DNA of 64,000 nucleotides from Odiellus spinosus (Eukaryota > Arthropoda > Arachnida > Opiliones > Phalangiidae). Below the pieces are notes generated by a model. It saw only the letters and a program-made list of their open reading frames with translations, had not been told where the DNA came from and ran no database searches. Where the stretch lies: assembly GCA_963920705.1 (NCBI GenBank), contig OY987230.1, positions 10,193,320 to 10,257,319 of the forward strand. Direction: 5' to 3'. How positions within the stretch are numbered: the stretch's first letter is position 1; each line of letters opens with the position of its first letter. Below are positions 25,204 through 37,265 of this stretch, one piece after another. The position numbers and the translations under genes were made by a program.

Positions 25204-28200
25204 CAAGAGTAGGGTTGAATATAGTCTTATATATATATATATATGTAGAGAGATCTATATTATTGAGGCTAATTTGTTTTGACATTTTAGAACCATAGAC
25301 GCCAAGGAACATAAACTACAAACAAGCGTTTTAAAACTTCTTTAGCCCCTATAATTATTATATATATTATTACTACGTCTCTTATTAGTTGGAATATCTG
25401 CCTCATCATAGAGCCTAGTTTATAAATCAAAGAACATTTGGTGTGTGACATGGTATGTTTTGGAGCTTGCGACTACCTTCCAACACGGTTCCAACGTTTC
25501 TGCCCTATATTTCGATGCACCTGATTGGAGAAGCCCATCTCTCAGCTGATTATAGGGCAGAATACTTGAACATATTGATAATTCATACCATCTTAGTTTG
25601 CCCGAGTTTATCATATGAAAGGTCTTTAACATCGTAGACTTTGGTCTATAGCCCAGTCCCAATTTGAACTTAGGTAAACTTTAGTGGGTTAGACATTACT
25701 TGAACAAGTTCCAAAAATGAAAACGTCACGACTTTTCAACTTCCCTCTTAGACAAAGAAACGTAAAAATCATCATCATCGGGGGCAAATTCAGCGCTATA
25801 TTTAGAAGTATACACCCATATTTCCCCTGAAAGCCGCCCTTAGTGATAAATTTGCCAAGATAGAAAAAAAATGTAGAAAGAAAAGGAGGCGTGTTGCGCA
25901 AAAAGGTCTTTCGTCCCGTTTCAAACCCCTACATCGAAATTCAAAGAAACTTCCTTCCGACATCCCTGTTTTTCTTGGCAACAAGTAGCGAGTTAAAAAA
26001 CGTTTCGTTTTTTCCATTTAGCTGAAAAAAATCCCCCGTTGAATTCATCACCCCCGCAAATGAACCAATTAAAAACGACTTTTTTTGACGGCCACGTGCG
26101 TTTCACGTGTAGTTTTAATTTCCCACCTTTTTTTCTTAGCTTCCCCCTCTCGTAGATATATATATATTTTTATATGTAATACAGTTCCTCATTATTTTAG
26201 TTGCTATGCGCTTAATGCGGGAAGTTTTTTGAAATTGTTTGGTATATTTTATAATAGTGTTTATTTATATCTACTATGTTTACTAACAAGAGATGTGAAG
26301 TGGATATAGTTTATTGTGTAATTTTATTTATAATTTTCTTTTTCCTCGGGATTGTAACTCATAGTTGTATGTGATAAAACCGAAATAGAAGCTCTCGTAT
26401 TCGTTTTATGATACAGATAAAATACTTTTTGTGATACGTAATATCCTCCCACTCACTCTATGGCGAATGGGGGCTCGATATAAATATTTAAACTAATCAT
26501 AATCAGTAGGCCTTCAAAACAAATCACGTGTAGACATCGTGTATCGTATAAAGAGCAAACGCACTATTTTAAAAATTACTTTTATCTATTATTTTTTTGT
26601 TTTTGTTACTCAAGTTATACTCCCACGCATCAAATGGGGGGAAAAACCTTCTCATACTCTACTGATTAGATTAAATTAAAACTTAAGATCAAAAAAGCCT
26701 AACTTTTCCACTTTTATTGGCCTTTACAAATAAATTTGAGTTAGAGCTATTATCTGATAATTGGTAATTTAATGTCGTTGATTTCCTGGTTTTGATTTTT
26801 CGTCCATTTGTTTACAATTATCCTTAAATTTCCGCCAAAAACTGGGAAAACAACGATCAAACACAGTTTTTGGGAGTTTAGTTGCAAAAATATGATATTG
26901 TTTCACTAGTAGAATCACTACGGAAATACTAATTTAAATCTGGATAGTAACGTTTAACCAATAGTTTGATCCCTCGTAGAGATGACGTAGTATCTAACCA
27001 ATAAAAACGGAGAGGAAGGGTGCCACGCCGCTTGCCTTGAAAATTTGTAAAAACGAACCGAATTTTTGTTTTTAACATTTTTAATTTAGCGCAGTAACAA
27101 AATAAAGGTTATCTTAGCATATTTTTTTTGAAACAATTGTGTTTCAAGTACGTATAATAATAGTAATTGAGATAAATTTTAAGTGGAATACGTAATGTCA
27201 CAAAGATAAAGAGCCTCGATAAACTAGGTTTTTTTTTTTTTTTTTTTTTTTTACTTATGAGGCCATGGACCTAATTTTCTTTCAACAAAGTATAAGTACT
27301 TAAAACTCCAATCAGGAATAATTTATTACTAAGACTAGTTTGGACCAATCACAAGGTCGTGGATCGGGTTATTAAATATTTAAAACGTTTCTTAATGGAA
27401 CGAAATTAACCGAATTCGGATCTTTTAGTAATGAATAAAGACATTAACCTGTCATTCTAGACCTCTTTTTTTCTCCCGGGATTAAATAGTAAAAGGACCA
27501 ATAGGCCTAATTTAAGATGAGATGGGTTTGTTACGTGACACGTCTCAATTTTTGTCATAGGGGATGGATTTCGCTAATAGTTATATCTCAAATATTAACT
27601 TAAAATTTACTACCTTGAAGGAGATAAAAACTTTTTTTTTATTGATTATAACCCTTTGTTAGGCTTAACTGTATATGGCTTCCGTCATACTTTATTAACA
27701 ATAAGGAGTGGTTCAACGCACCTACAGCGAAGTAATGTCTGTTTAAACACTCCCACTCCCCTTTTAATGTCAGCCCTGGAGATAATTTTGGAATTTTTTT
27801 CTTTTTTATATTATTCTCTCCCCTCCTGGGAAAACCATCGAAGCCCGAGGCCAGATAATAATATCCATGTAAAGGCCGTTAGTTATATACCTGTCTGTTA
27901 GCCTTTTGCCGCTACACGAGGGATGCACGTGTTCACTTTCTGATTGGTTTAGATCTTGATATAACCGCCTTTCCGCAATAGGGCAATAAATCACTAAAAT
28001 CAACCTGTGTATGGAATTCCTAATAAGAATTTTACGATGTTTCATTAAAACCTTTGATGATTACTTGATTAATAGTTTATAAAGAAATTCTAACAAGTCT
28101 TACTCACGCTATTTTTCTTAATATTTTATTAATTTTTTAAACCATTAAACATTCTACAAATTCGTACCAAAAAGGTTGAAAGTAGCTTCTTTCGGAAAAA

Positions 28201-28254
28201 AGCCACGTTTTATACGTAATAATACTCCTCCCCCTCCCGCACAATCTTTTCCCG

Positions 28255-28460
28255 CCAAAAAAGAGGTGTGGTCAAAATGAATGAAATAAAAGGTACTTTA
28301 GCTACGTCATGGGGATCTCAGCAACAGCTGACCAATACCACGCAGCCCTCATGTGCGGCTTCTCCGTTCTCTCTCGGCTTCTCTAAAAGGTTTACGGACG
28401 CGCTCTGGAAAATGTAGGTTTCGTGGAGAATAAAAGGTCGATTTATTCTTTAAGAAACCG
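28255..28460 (+). promoter_or_regulatory. Promoter-like region upstream of guanylate kinase
   Basis: A less AT-rich block with TACGTCA (CRE-like), CAGCTG (E-box) and ACCAATA (CCAAT box) within about 50 bp near 28,310-28,340, about 1 kb upstream of the first coding exon. It could hold the transcription start and a 5' non-coding exon; this is inference from motif density. Confidence 0.3.
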
Positions 28461-29473
28461 GGAGTTTAGCTTTGTTCGTTGTTAAGTCATGATGGTCAGC
28501 GCATAAGAGAGACGATTGCGAACCTCAATTGAAAAATATCTTTGACGTATAATCATCCCGATTAAATTCGAAATTTTCTCTCCAGCCGCTAACGATATAT
28601 TACGACAAAAAGGTTTGTCACTTTGAAATATAGATTAGATAAACTGCAGTCAAAAGATGTGGGAAGTCTAGTCTTGAGAGTTTAGACGTATCTATTTATC
28701 CCTCTTTTTCCGCATCCTTTTTGGATAATTATTAACTATTTCTACTACTAGGTGTAGTTGTTTGGCGATAATGTCCATTATGTTACGTTTAGGCTTAGCC
28801 CCCTAGGCTAGGAGTCAGGACCAGGCATCCATGTGGCGTGGCATGCGGGACTGGGCCTTGAAACATTTTATTTGTCTGAGTCTGAACATGAATTTATAAT
28901 TTCCCCCTCTCCTGTAATGTCTCTTTTTCATAGGCGCGAATTTTCTCTTACTATATTTTAAAATCAATTGCTTTTGATTTTTGAATAGGAATTCCAAAGT
29001 TCCAAAAAATAATCGGGTACTCCAGTGAGAAAACTCAAGAGTGTGCAAATAGAAGTAGATTAAATAGAACTTTGGTCTAAACCTTTTTAAATTTTCCTAT
29101 ATTTTTAATATCGTAAATTAAAGCAGTTATCATGTTGAGTTATTCAGTTGGCATAAGTAGGACTTTGATATCCTCCTTTAATTCCCTTAGTATTTTAAAT
29201 AAAATTCCAAGGCTTAATTTATTTCCTGGAGTAAATTTTAATTTTCAAACCAAAGGTTTGTATTTTGTACTCTTGTTGTACTGGAATTTATCCAATCATC
29301 TGGCATACATTTTTACATAACCTATTTTATTTAATGCTGCATTTACACGAGTTATTCGTCAATGTAAAGGTATGCCGAGGCAGACTTTTTAACGCATTGA
29401 AGGCCATTATTGCTTGCATACGTGTCATTGTAAGAGTGTAATATTAGTAATTTTTAACTTTCTAGCTAATGAT

Positions 29474-32046
29474 ATGAGTGATCATCCCATGCTTCACGAA
29501 AGGATGACTTCTTGTCTCTTATCGTCTGATGAAAATGGGTGTCTTAGTAATTCTCCACCTGGACATCCTCTCCTTCTTCCAGGAAGCAAAGGTCAGGGTC
29601 CATATTGGCTTGGAAATACTACTCAAACACGGACCGCTACGAGGACCACTACGATGTCCTCTACAGGGATTAGACCTTTGGTTATCTGCGGACCATCGGG
29701 TAGTGGAAAGAGTACGCTTTTGAAGCATCTTCTAGGGGAATTCCCCGATCTTTTCGGCTTCAGCGTTTCCCGTTAGTAAACCAATAAAATTAGCTATCTA
29801 TAATTTTTCAAAAATTATAGTATACGGAGTAGTCTTTGTTTTTGTATCCAAGTTTTGTTACGTTAATTAACAATATTATTTTTCATTACATAGATACTAC
29901 GAGAAAAGCGAGACCAGGAGAAGTTAATGGAAAAGGTACCATTATTTAATATAAGAAGGAAGTTTAAGAATTGTAAGTTAGTTATCCTGAGCCTTCCGTT
30001 AATTACTTAAACTTAAAATTTTCAGAAAATTTGAATATGTAACGTTAAATATTAATTTAAATTTAGCTTAACTTTAAAGATTAATCCTTTTTGTGAATTT
30101 TATACTAGTTTCTAAATATTTCGGGTCTTTGTTTTTTACAGACTATTATTTTGTCGAACGGAAAGAAATGGAACAAGGAATTCAACGAGGAGATTTCATC
30201 GAATATGCAGGTAAAAAAATTACAAATGTTAAGGTAGAAATCAATTGTTCAATTTCTTCTTTTCAATCACGACTTTGGATTGAATCTTTGTAATAAATTT
30301 TTTTTTAAAACTTAATATTAATATTAATATATAGTTAATCATTTTAAGGCAAAAACATTTGTTTTTTTCTTTGAGTTGGAGGCAAATATACAAATCAAAT
30401 TGTTCAATTTTAACCTTCATTTAAGGATGTTTTATTTGCATTGGGTAATTTTTTCATTGATCTATTCTGATTTAGAGTTTTCGGGAAATCTTTACGGAAC
30501 TAGCAAGAAAGCTATCCGTAACTTGCAAGATCAAGGAAAGATTTGCATCTTGGATATCGAAATGGAAGGAGTGAAGAAGATCAAGAAAACGAATCTAAAT
30601 CCGTACTTCGTTTTTATTAAACCACCAAATATGAACATTTTGGAGCAACGTTTGAGAGGAAGAGGAACAGACTCTGAAGAAAGTATTCAAAAACGATTGA
30701 GTAGAGCCGATGCTGAAATTAAATTTGGTGAGACTCGTTTACTTCTCGGAATAGTATTGGATATTTAAATACGGCGTATATTGTAAAAACCTCGTTATAA
30801 CGAAACCGCCTTATCAGCAGATTATGAAATTCCTTATGTTACAGAGAATAGTATTAAAATTTAAGATCTACCTGAAAAAAACCTTATAAGTAACCAAATT
30901 AGGTTGAAATATCTCTTGTAACATATCATTTTGACTCCTATTTTGTTATATCCAGTTTACTATAGGTCTAGTTTCAGTAGACGAACCTTGGTTATATAGA
31001 AATTTACTTTGATTCTTGATATTTTCAAAAGTCTATCACTTTAATGACTTTATTCCATAAAAGTAAACGCCCCGTAGCTTAATACAGTCAGCAAATGTCC
31101 ATTTTTGCATTATAGACCATCACTTAAAAATAGTGAAGAGTCTTCACCTTTTAGGCCTAGCTTTAGCAGACAGAACTCTCTATATTTATTTGATTTTTGA
31201 AGAATTACTTGTCATTCACATCACACCACCAAGCTACTCTGATGAAGAGTTTTACGTCAAACTTATTGAAGGTGTGACGTAAATAACAATGACAAGTGAT
31301 AGTTCAAAAATCCGCCAGGGATTTACGGTTCCTTTGTAAGGAAAAAGTTAAACTTTCTTAACAAGTGACCTTTAGCAAATACAAGAAATTTGGTGATAAG
31401 CGATATTTCATTATAATGAGGTTTTAGTGTGCATAGTTTTAGGTTATCGTTCATAGTTAATGTTTGGTAAGGACACTGGAGTAATTCCATAAATGAATAA
31501 CTAACAAGAAATCACTCGAGCCTTAATAAACATGTTTATATTACATCTTAGTTGCTTTGACATGAATTTCTACCTATTGTATTCTATATTATATATGAAT
31601 TTTTTTTTTAAATTTCACGAACAAATATCCTGTATAGAATTTTCAAATTTCAGCGGTCATCCTGTAGGCATTTCATACGAGTAAACCTAGAGTTTGGCTA
31701 TGCTGACGGATTTCTTGTTTTCCATTTTTTTATGCTAGTTTTGTCCGATATTGTGAATTTATACTGTATATTTAACCAATACTTTGGTTTTGATTGAGTT
31801 TTTGTTGCATAAATGCAAAGTTTGATCGTTAAACTAATTATTAAAATTTTTAGGCGAAACTGAGGGAAATTTCCACCTAATTCTAGTCAACGACGATGTG
31901 AAAGAAACGTATAAGAACCTACGGAATTTCCTGCTTAAAGTAAGAAACGATTTATTACCTAGTTTTATCGATAACATATTATACGTTCTAAAAATTAATT
32001 CATTATTTAGGATCTGGAAGAACTCTTAAAGAAATCTAATAGCTAA
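29474..32046 (+). CDS. GUK1: Guanylate kinase (GMP kinase)
   Basis: Phosphorylates GMP/dGMP with ATP to GDP/dGDP. Six coding exons: 29474-29771, 29894-29935, 30142-30210, 30476-30727, 31854-31939 and 32011-32046; phases 1,1,1,1,0; 260 residues. P-loop GPSGSGKST at 73-81, GMP-binding segment [20 protein letters not shown], then [33 protein letters not shown] and the lid region [20 protein letters not shown]. The core matches eukaryotic guanylate kinase end to end. Upstream of the core are about 60 extra residues, rich in Ser, Pro, Thr and Arg. The internal ATG at 29,654 (M61) would give 200 residues, close to the 197 of the human enzyme, so either start could be used. An acceptor (tttctag) lies at 29,459-29,465, implying an upstream 5' UTR exon. 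A candidate AATAAA lies near 32,376. Confidence 0.96.
31207..31297. repeat. Hairpin in guanylate kinase intron 5
   Basis: ACTTGTCATT at 31,207-31,216 is complementary to 31,288-31,297, with a second stem cacacc/ggtgtg inside. The loop contains CTGATGA at 31,239. Probably a small MITE or structured RNA remnant. Confidence 0.45.
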
Positions 32047-33184
32047 TAATAATTCTTCCTGTTCACGAAAGAGGGGACAGACTATTAAATGTTAATACAC
32101 ACTGAAGAAACCGCTACCACGTTTCTTTTTTTATCTTTAGTATTTTATTTTCCACGCATTAAATGCGTGAACCTATTTATTTATCCCAAACTGCCCACAT
32201 TGAAGAAGTTCAAACACCAAAGTTATTTAAGAAAATATCTTTCATGTTCAATTTTAAACAGTTAAAACGCTGTTGTATGATGTGTCTAATGAAATATTAC
32301 TTCCTATCAGGACACTATTACTTTATATTCGTGTAATTCTTTATTATATTTAGATCTAAGATTCGGGGGGTTTAAAATAAACCCTAAAGTATTTGTTTGT
32401 AAGTGTGATTTTTTTTTTTTTTTTTTTTTGACTTTGTTAATTTTGGTATTATACACTTTTTCACATTTTATTTGGATTTATTACGAAACCTGTTTGAAAA
32501 AGATACTAAAAATTGTTTTTCAACGCTTTTCCATTCCAAATTGTGTTTAGAAAAATGAAATTTCCAGGAAGTGGACCATTTTTTTTTTTTTGTGTAAATT
32601 TTAGGCAATAAATTGTGTCACCTTGATATTACAGTTAAATAATATTTTGGATTTATTACAAGAGAAATGTGGATAGTCAGGTTAAAAATGTGCGTAAAAC
32701 TTGTGTGTTTTACAAACTTGAAACTGGAAATTGGAGGATATAGTATAAATTTAGTTCTTTTTTACAGAGAGAAGACATGTTATCTGACATTAACTATCAA
32801 CTGAAGAAGAGTCTCAGGTCGAAACGTATCGTAAGTACCTTTTTTTTTTTTATTTAAATAGGCCTATCATATCGTTTTCTCTTTTAAAGATTTAATTTCA
32901 ACTCGAAAGACCTTGCCAAGGCGTATTTTTCTAAAATTTTATGTTACAATTTCAATAGTAGCGCCAAATTCTTAAGACATGAAACCCTACTGACATCTAC
33001 GGAGTAAAGTTTTCTTTCGAAAAGTGCCACCGATTTTAAATTAGAAATCACTGGATCGGTTTCCCTCTCTCTCCCCCCATCATCCTTGTCTCCTCCAGTC
33101 TTGGCCCGAAAAAAAGAAAAAAAAAAAAAATGGTATGATGCAATAATTCTTTTTGGGGAAAATTATAAAATACCAAGGTCATGA

Positions 33185-33300
33185 CCCCAGCCAGTAGCCA
33201 ATAGGTGGGCGTTGCTTAGTTTGACCGAGTCGCACTGTCGCAGCCTTGCTTCAAGTTAAACGAACAGAAGTGGACTGTGGAATGCATTCCTTGAAGAAAT
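33185..33300 (+). promoter_or_regulatory. Promoter-like block upstream of candidate exon
   Basis: Locally GC-richer sequence with GCCAATAG (CCAAT box) and a GTGGGCG box at about 33,197-33,211. It lies 150 bp before a candidate first coding exon. The stretch 32,100-33,180 holds only the guanylate kinase 3' region and T-runs. Confidence 0.3.
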
Positions 33301-33356
33301 CGGTTAAATTTTAGTTAAAATTAATAAAAATTATTAGTTTGTTTTAAAATGTACTA

Positions 33357-36300
33357 ATGAAAACGTATCAACGAAAGCCAATAACTAATTTGCATTCCAA
33401 GCAATCCTCAAGAATAGGAATTCAGGTATAACTTGCAATTCTTAATTAATGCATAATTTAATTTGTTATTTAATCATGACGAGGCTTACGAAACAAAAAT
33501 TTGGGATCCCCAAAATCTATGTGTTAATTATTTGACTTATTAATAATTGTAATTTGTTTCCTAAATTGAATTAATAGGTTTTGGTTTTTAATGACATACC
33601 GATCAGGGATTTAAAGTTTTTTACAGAATTGTGGGAAGGACATGAAATGATTCGAGAAGGGGACTCATTTCATAACCATGATAAATGCTGCAGAAAACAA
33701 ACTTTTTACGATATCAAAAGGAAAACTTGAAAATATCCCCATATGGTTGTCTCTAAATCTATATTGATCGATCCATCACACCTACTTTTTTTTTTAGTTT
33801 TTGATGTGATAAAACACTCTATAGTTAAAAAAGAAAAGTTGCTATCTTCGAGACTCTGGCTCAAAAAGAGAATTGTTTTGCTTTTTGAATTAACGATTAG
33901 GAGTTAAAAGTTTGAATAACGGTTTTGTATCTTTTCTTCTTAGGATAGATAACATTCTGATATTTATTTCCCACTTGGATGCAATAAATTTCCTATTTGG
34001 GCTGAATTTACTGGGAACACTTTAGCAAACTCAGCTACTAATATATTTCTGAGATAAACTAAAAAACAAACCCACGAAACAACCAAATCTAAAGAGATAT
34101 TTAATGGAGCTACGTAAACTATTCAAAACCATATTTAAATATATAATTTAGCTGAAATCAACATTTCTTAAAGCACTACTTTTGTTTCGTCAATCTAACT
34201 TAAGCGATTTTTAGTTAATGTTCCGTCAATGCTTCCTGAATCGCTATCAGATTATTTTGAGATTTTATTAGTAAAAGTTTAAAGAGAGGGTGAAGAGGGG
34301 AATGAAATATTTTATATTATCTTCTTCTATAAATAAGACATGATTGCTTTGTAAAACATTCAGGATGTGCGTCTGAATTGGTTCCTGACTTTGGAAAGCT
34401 GTATTTGGTGTGCAGTGGGAAGAAACTATCATGTGATCACCTAATCGGTTCGCTACTTGTTTCAATCAGCTACACTCCCTTTAAAAAGTGTTATTTAGTT
34501 AAAAATAGTGATAAAACTATAACTTTAAACAATGAGTTATTGTATTCTTATTGTTGAATTGTTCATATATTTAAAATAGCCCAATCAGATAAACTTGACT
34601 TCTATAAAAACTAGTCGATTGTTAGGAAGGATAGATATAATTAGTAATTACTTTTGAATCTCATAGGATGGATATTTCTAACCTTGTTTACTAGTGTTAG
34701 CATACAATTTGATTAAGTTCATTGATAACAATTGACGCAATTAAAAAGGGATTACAGTCTTTAGATAATTATGGGAAATTTTTATTTTTTTCCAGCCTTT
34801 TATACTTTAAGAGGGGAAAGAATAGTTTTGCCCTAAATTCCACATTTAAGCTGATCTATTTAACGAGAGATTAATTTGATTTTAAAAGTCCTCCCTCTCT
34901 ACCAAACATTTTATTTCCAGATGTAATCATTCATGCAGAATCAGGTGGAAATTTCAGCACGTATCAACCACGTGTTTGCCACGAATGCAAAGCTTGAGTA
35001 CTTTCATGACAAAGTCAATAAAATAAGAGGTAGTGGATTGCCTAGCTTTACGCTTGCTACAAATGTGAGATGAAATAGAGTTTTACTTTCGAAGAGATAG
35101 CTGGGGCCAAGAATTTAATATGCTGAAATTTCAACCCAAATCTCGAATGTTTTATATTCCATTGAGAAGATTATTTTTTAGTGAAGAAAAAGAGAAAATT
35201 TAATGGAAAGAACCATAAAACTGATTTAATCAGAATCATCCAATTAATTTTGTTAGCTAAAAATTTACTGTAAACCACCTGAGATTTAACTTTTAGAATA
35301 ACAGTAGTTGTTTCGAAACTTGAAGTCATTTTTTAAACCTATTAAAGGGAGAATGCATCCCATTAAAAATAGTTTTTTTAACGATTCCTTATCTACTATT
35401 AAACATAAACAAATTTTAAGCTAGAAATATAATTTTAACTTACCTCATAAAGTTGGCTTAACAAGGATCAATGGCTATTGGATCAATTTGGAAAAGTGGG
35501 TGCCTCTTAAACCAAGTTTGAAAGGTTTTGAGAATAAAGCTCACGAGTCTTACGTGATTCGCCTGAGACTAGTTAGTGACAATGACTATTTATAGTAATT
35601 AAGACCGCATTTAATATAAATTGATTACTTGATGGATTTTGATTAAGCCAAGAGTGGATTTGGTAAAGCTTTTTGTTTCTTTCTTCAAAACCAGGGAAAA
35701 TTAATTTGGTTCAAACTATATTGAAAAACTACAAGCGAACTTTTCAAAGACCATCCGTTATCAATTATTATATTACGCCTAATCTAGAGTAACTGTTTAT
35801 TAAATAAGCGGGCTCAATCTATATTTAAATAGGAAATATATCCACCTCTCGAATGTTCGCAATTCCAGCCTTCTTAAAATGCCAATAAGAAAGATCCTTA
35901 AAACGAGATTTTGTTCAAATCATAAATGCTAATATCCTCTTCAGACGAGGCATAATTATCCGGTTTACTCAGATTTAACGGAGGTTTACAAGTTAGATCT
36001 GATTAAACCGGCTAAATATGTCTTGTCTGAACTTCTGATGAGGGTATAAGCAGTAAAAATGTAAAATGAGGGATATTTAATTTAATTTAAGGTTTAAATT
36101 GACCCGCTAGTCTCATCATATAAAATTAGTACTATCTAAATGAAATGATAATTTCCAATTAAAATTTGTTTAATTTCCCAATGGTTAGTTAATTTGTTTT
36201 TCTTTAGTTTCATGTTTGTGTTAATTTAATTCTAATATCAACTAATCAATTTATTTAATCTTAAAATTGATATAGTTTCCAATTTGTTATTAGTTTCAAC

Positions 36301-36995
36301 CTTTTTAAAAATATTCAATAATTTGGCTGCCATTTTTATTTTCGGCTATTTTTAAAACCGCCCAAGTAGGCTATTTATCTAGATTATTGCTCTGTGGAAG
36401 GCTGGTGGGCTTTGGGCGGTTTCCCAGAAAGGCTGCGGGTGGCCATTGTTTTTGGGCTATATGAGATTGTTATTGGCTATTTCAAACGTCAAAAGCTTGT
36501 GGCTGCGTTAGGCTGCTGGTTGAATGGTATGCTATATTTAACTGGTTTTTGGGGAAAAAACGTGAGAGTTTAGTTAATTATTAATGATATTCATTTAGTT
36601 AGTGTTTAGGGAAATGTAATTAACAAAATTTAGCCGGTGATAAATAATTTAACGAAGATGGAAACGGATTTAAAGTTGGCTTCAATTGTGGTTAAGCCTC
36701 GGCGTACCTCGGCTAGAGTTAAATTAGGCTTAGCCCGCCTAAAAAAGGGGGAAGATTTTGAGCTCAGATTTGAAATGCTCTACTGTTATATTAATTAAAC
36801 ATTAAATAACCTTTACTATTTTGGATATAAAATTGACTTGGTAGTTAATTTTCACAAGTAAGTTCCTTGGCTTTAGAAAGAGGCATAATTTCTCGATATG
36901 ATAAACATTAACTCTTATCTTTTTAACTTTACAGGGAAAATTGCTGAAGTATTTGGATCGGGATTTGTGTGATATTTTCTTCAAGATCGGAGGTG
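33357..36995 (+). CDS. Candidate gene start, two exons (partial, unidentified)
   Basis: Exon 1 (33,357-33,425) runs from ATG for 23 codons, basic and Ser/Thr-rich (starts MKTYQRKPITNLHSK), to a phase-0 donor CAG|GTATAA. The exon at 36,935-36,995 has an excellent acceptor (ttttaactttacag) and donor (GGTG|GTAAGT) and reads open in phase 0, encoding GKLLKYLDRDLCDIFFKIGG. The phases match. I do not recognise the protein and could not find the next exon. The intron (3.5 kb) contains MITE arms. It could instead be chance open frame. Confidence 0.3.
34933..35073 (+). CDS. Small ORF or possible exon, unidentified
   Basis: A polypyrimidine acceptor (ttttatttccag, ending 34,920) is followed by an ATG at 34,933 and a 46-codon frame beginning MQNQVEISARINHVF. 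A weak donor GAG|GTAGTG lies at 35,029. The phase does not join usefully to the exon at 36,935. No family recognised; it may be non-coding. Confidence 0.15.
   Translation: MQNQVEISARINHVFATNAKLEYFHDKVNKIRGSGLPSFTLATNVR
35344..35470 (+). mobile_element. Left arm of TTAAAGGGAGAATG MITE (family 5)
   Basis: Begins ttaaagggagaatgcatccc and follows the family left arm (cgattccttatc, then aagctagaaatataatttt, aacttacc). A family right arm sits at 37,175-37,265, so the two arms bracket 1.9 kb instead of the usual 300-450 bp. Confidence 0.6.
35925..36052. mobile_element. Hairpin repeat with TCAGACGAG ends (family 6)
   Basis: The left arm tcagacgaggcataattatc with a following ccggtttactcagattta is complementary to the right arm (taaaccggctaaat..gtctga). 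A related hairpin is at 47,545-47,690. Confidence 0.5.
36658..36798 (+). CDS. Small ORF, 46 residues, unidentified
   Basis: ATG at 36,658 to TAA at 36,798, basic N-terminal half (begins METDLKLASIVVKPRRTSAR). It lies just before the candidate exon at 36,935 and follows a less AT-rich block (36,340-36,550) with repeated ggct words. No donor or family is evident; coding status is doubtful. Confidence 0.15.
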   Translation: METDLKLASIVVKPRRTSARVKLGLARLKKGEDFELRFEMLYCYIN

Positions 36996-37174
36996 GTAAG
37001 TCATTTAATTTTTTTTATGCGTGAACTTATAACTTAAAATACTTGGTTGAGGGTTGAGTGTTTTACTTTGCGGTGCAGGTGTGTAATGAGTGTATTCTGC
37101 CAGATTGGTTTTGTATACACGGCAAATAGTTTTGAATTGATGGACATAATTAGGGTACTTCTCGCTACTTTGTT

Positions 37175-37265
37175 TTGTAAACTTTTTATTGGTGGATTAG
37201 GTCTATTTAAACGATAAGGAATCGATAAAAAAAATCACTTATTAGGGTGCATTCTCCCTTTAAGG
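37175..37265 (-). mobile_element. Right arm of family 5 MITE
   Basis: Contains the family right-arm words ttattggtggattagg, aaacgataaggaatcgat and the terminal gcattctccctttaa. Followed by a C-run (37,341-37,355) and the family 3 half copy at 37,598-37,680. From 37,690 to 39,530 I see no supported gene; a 109-codon open frame there (38,550-38,879) has no splice or family support. Confidence 0.6.

Noticed and set aside
33630..33731. Open frame after a ttttttacag acceptor
   Set aside because: Reads into a stop in the phase required by the preceding exon at 33,425 and has no donor.
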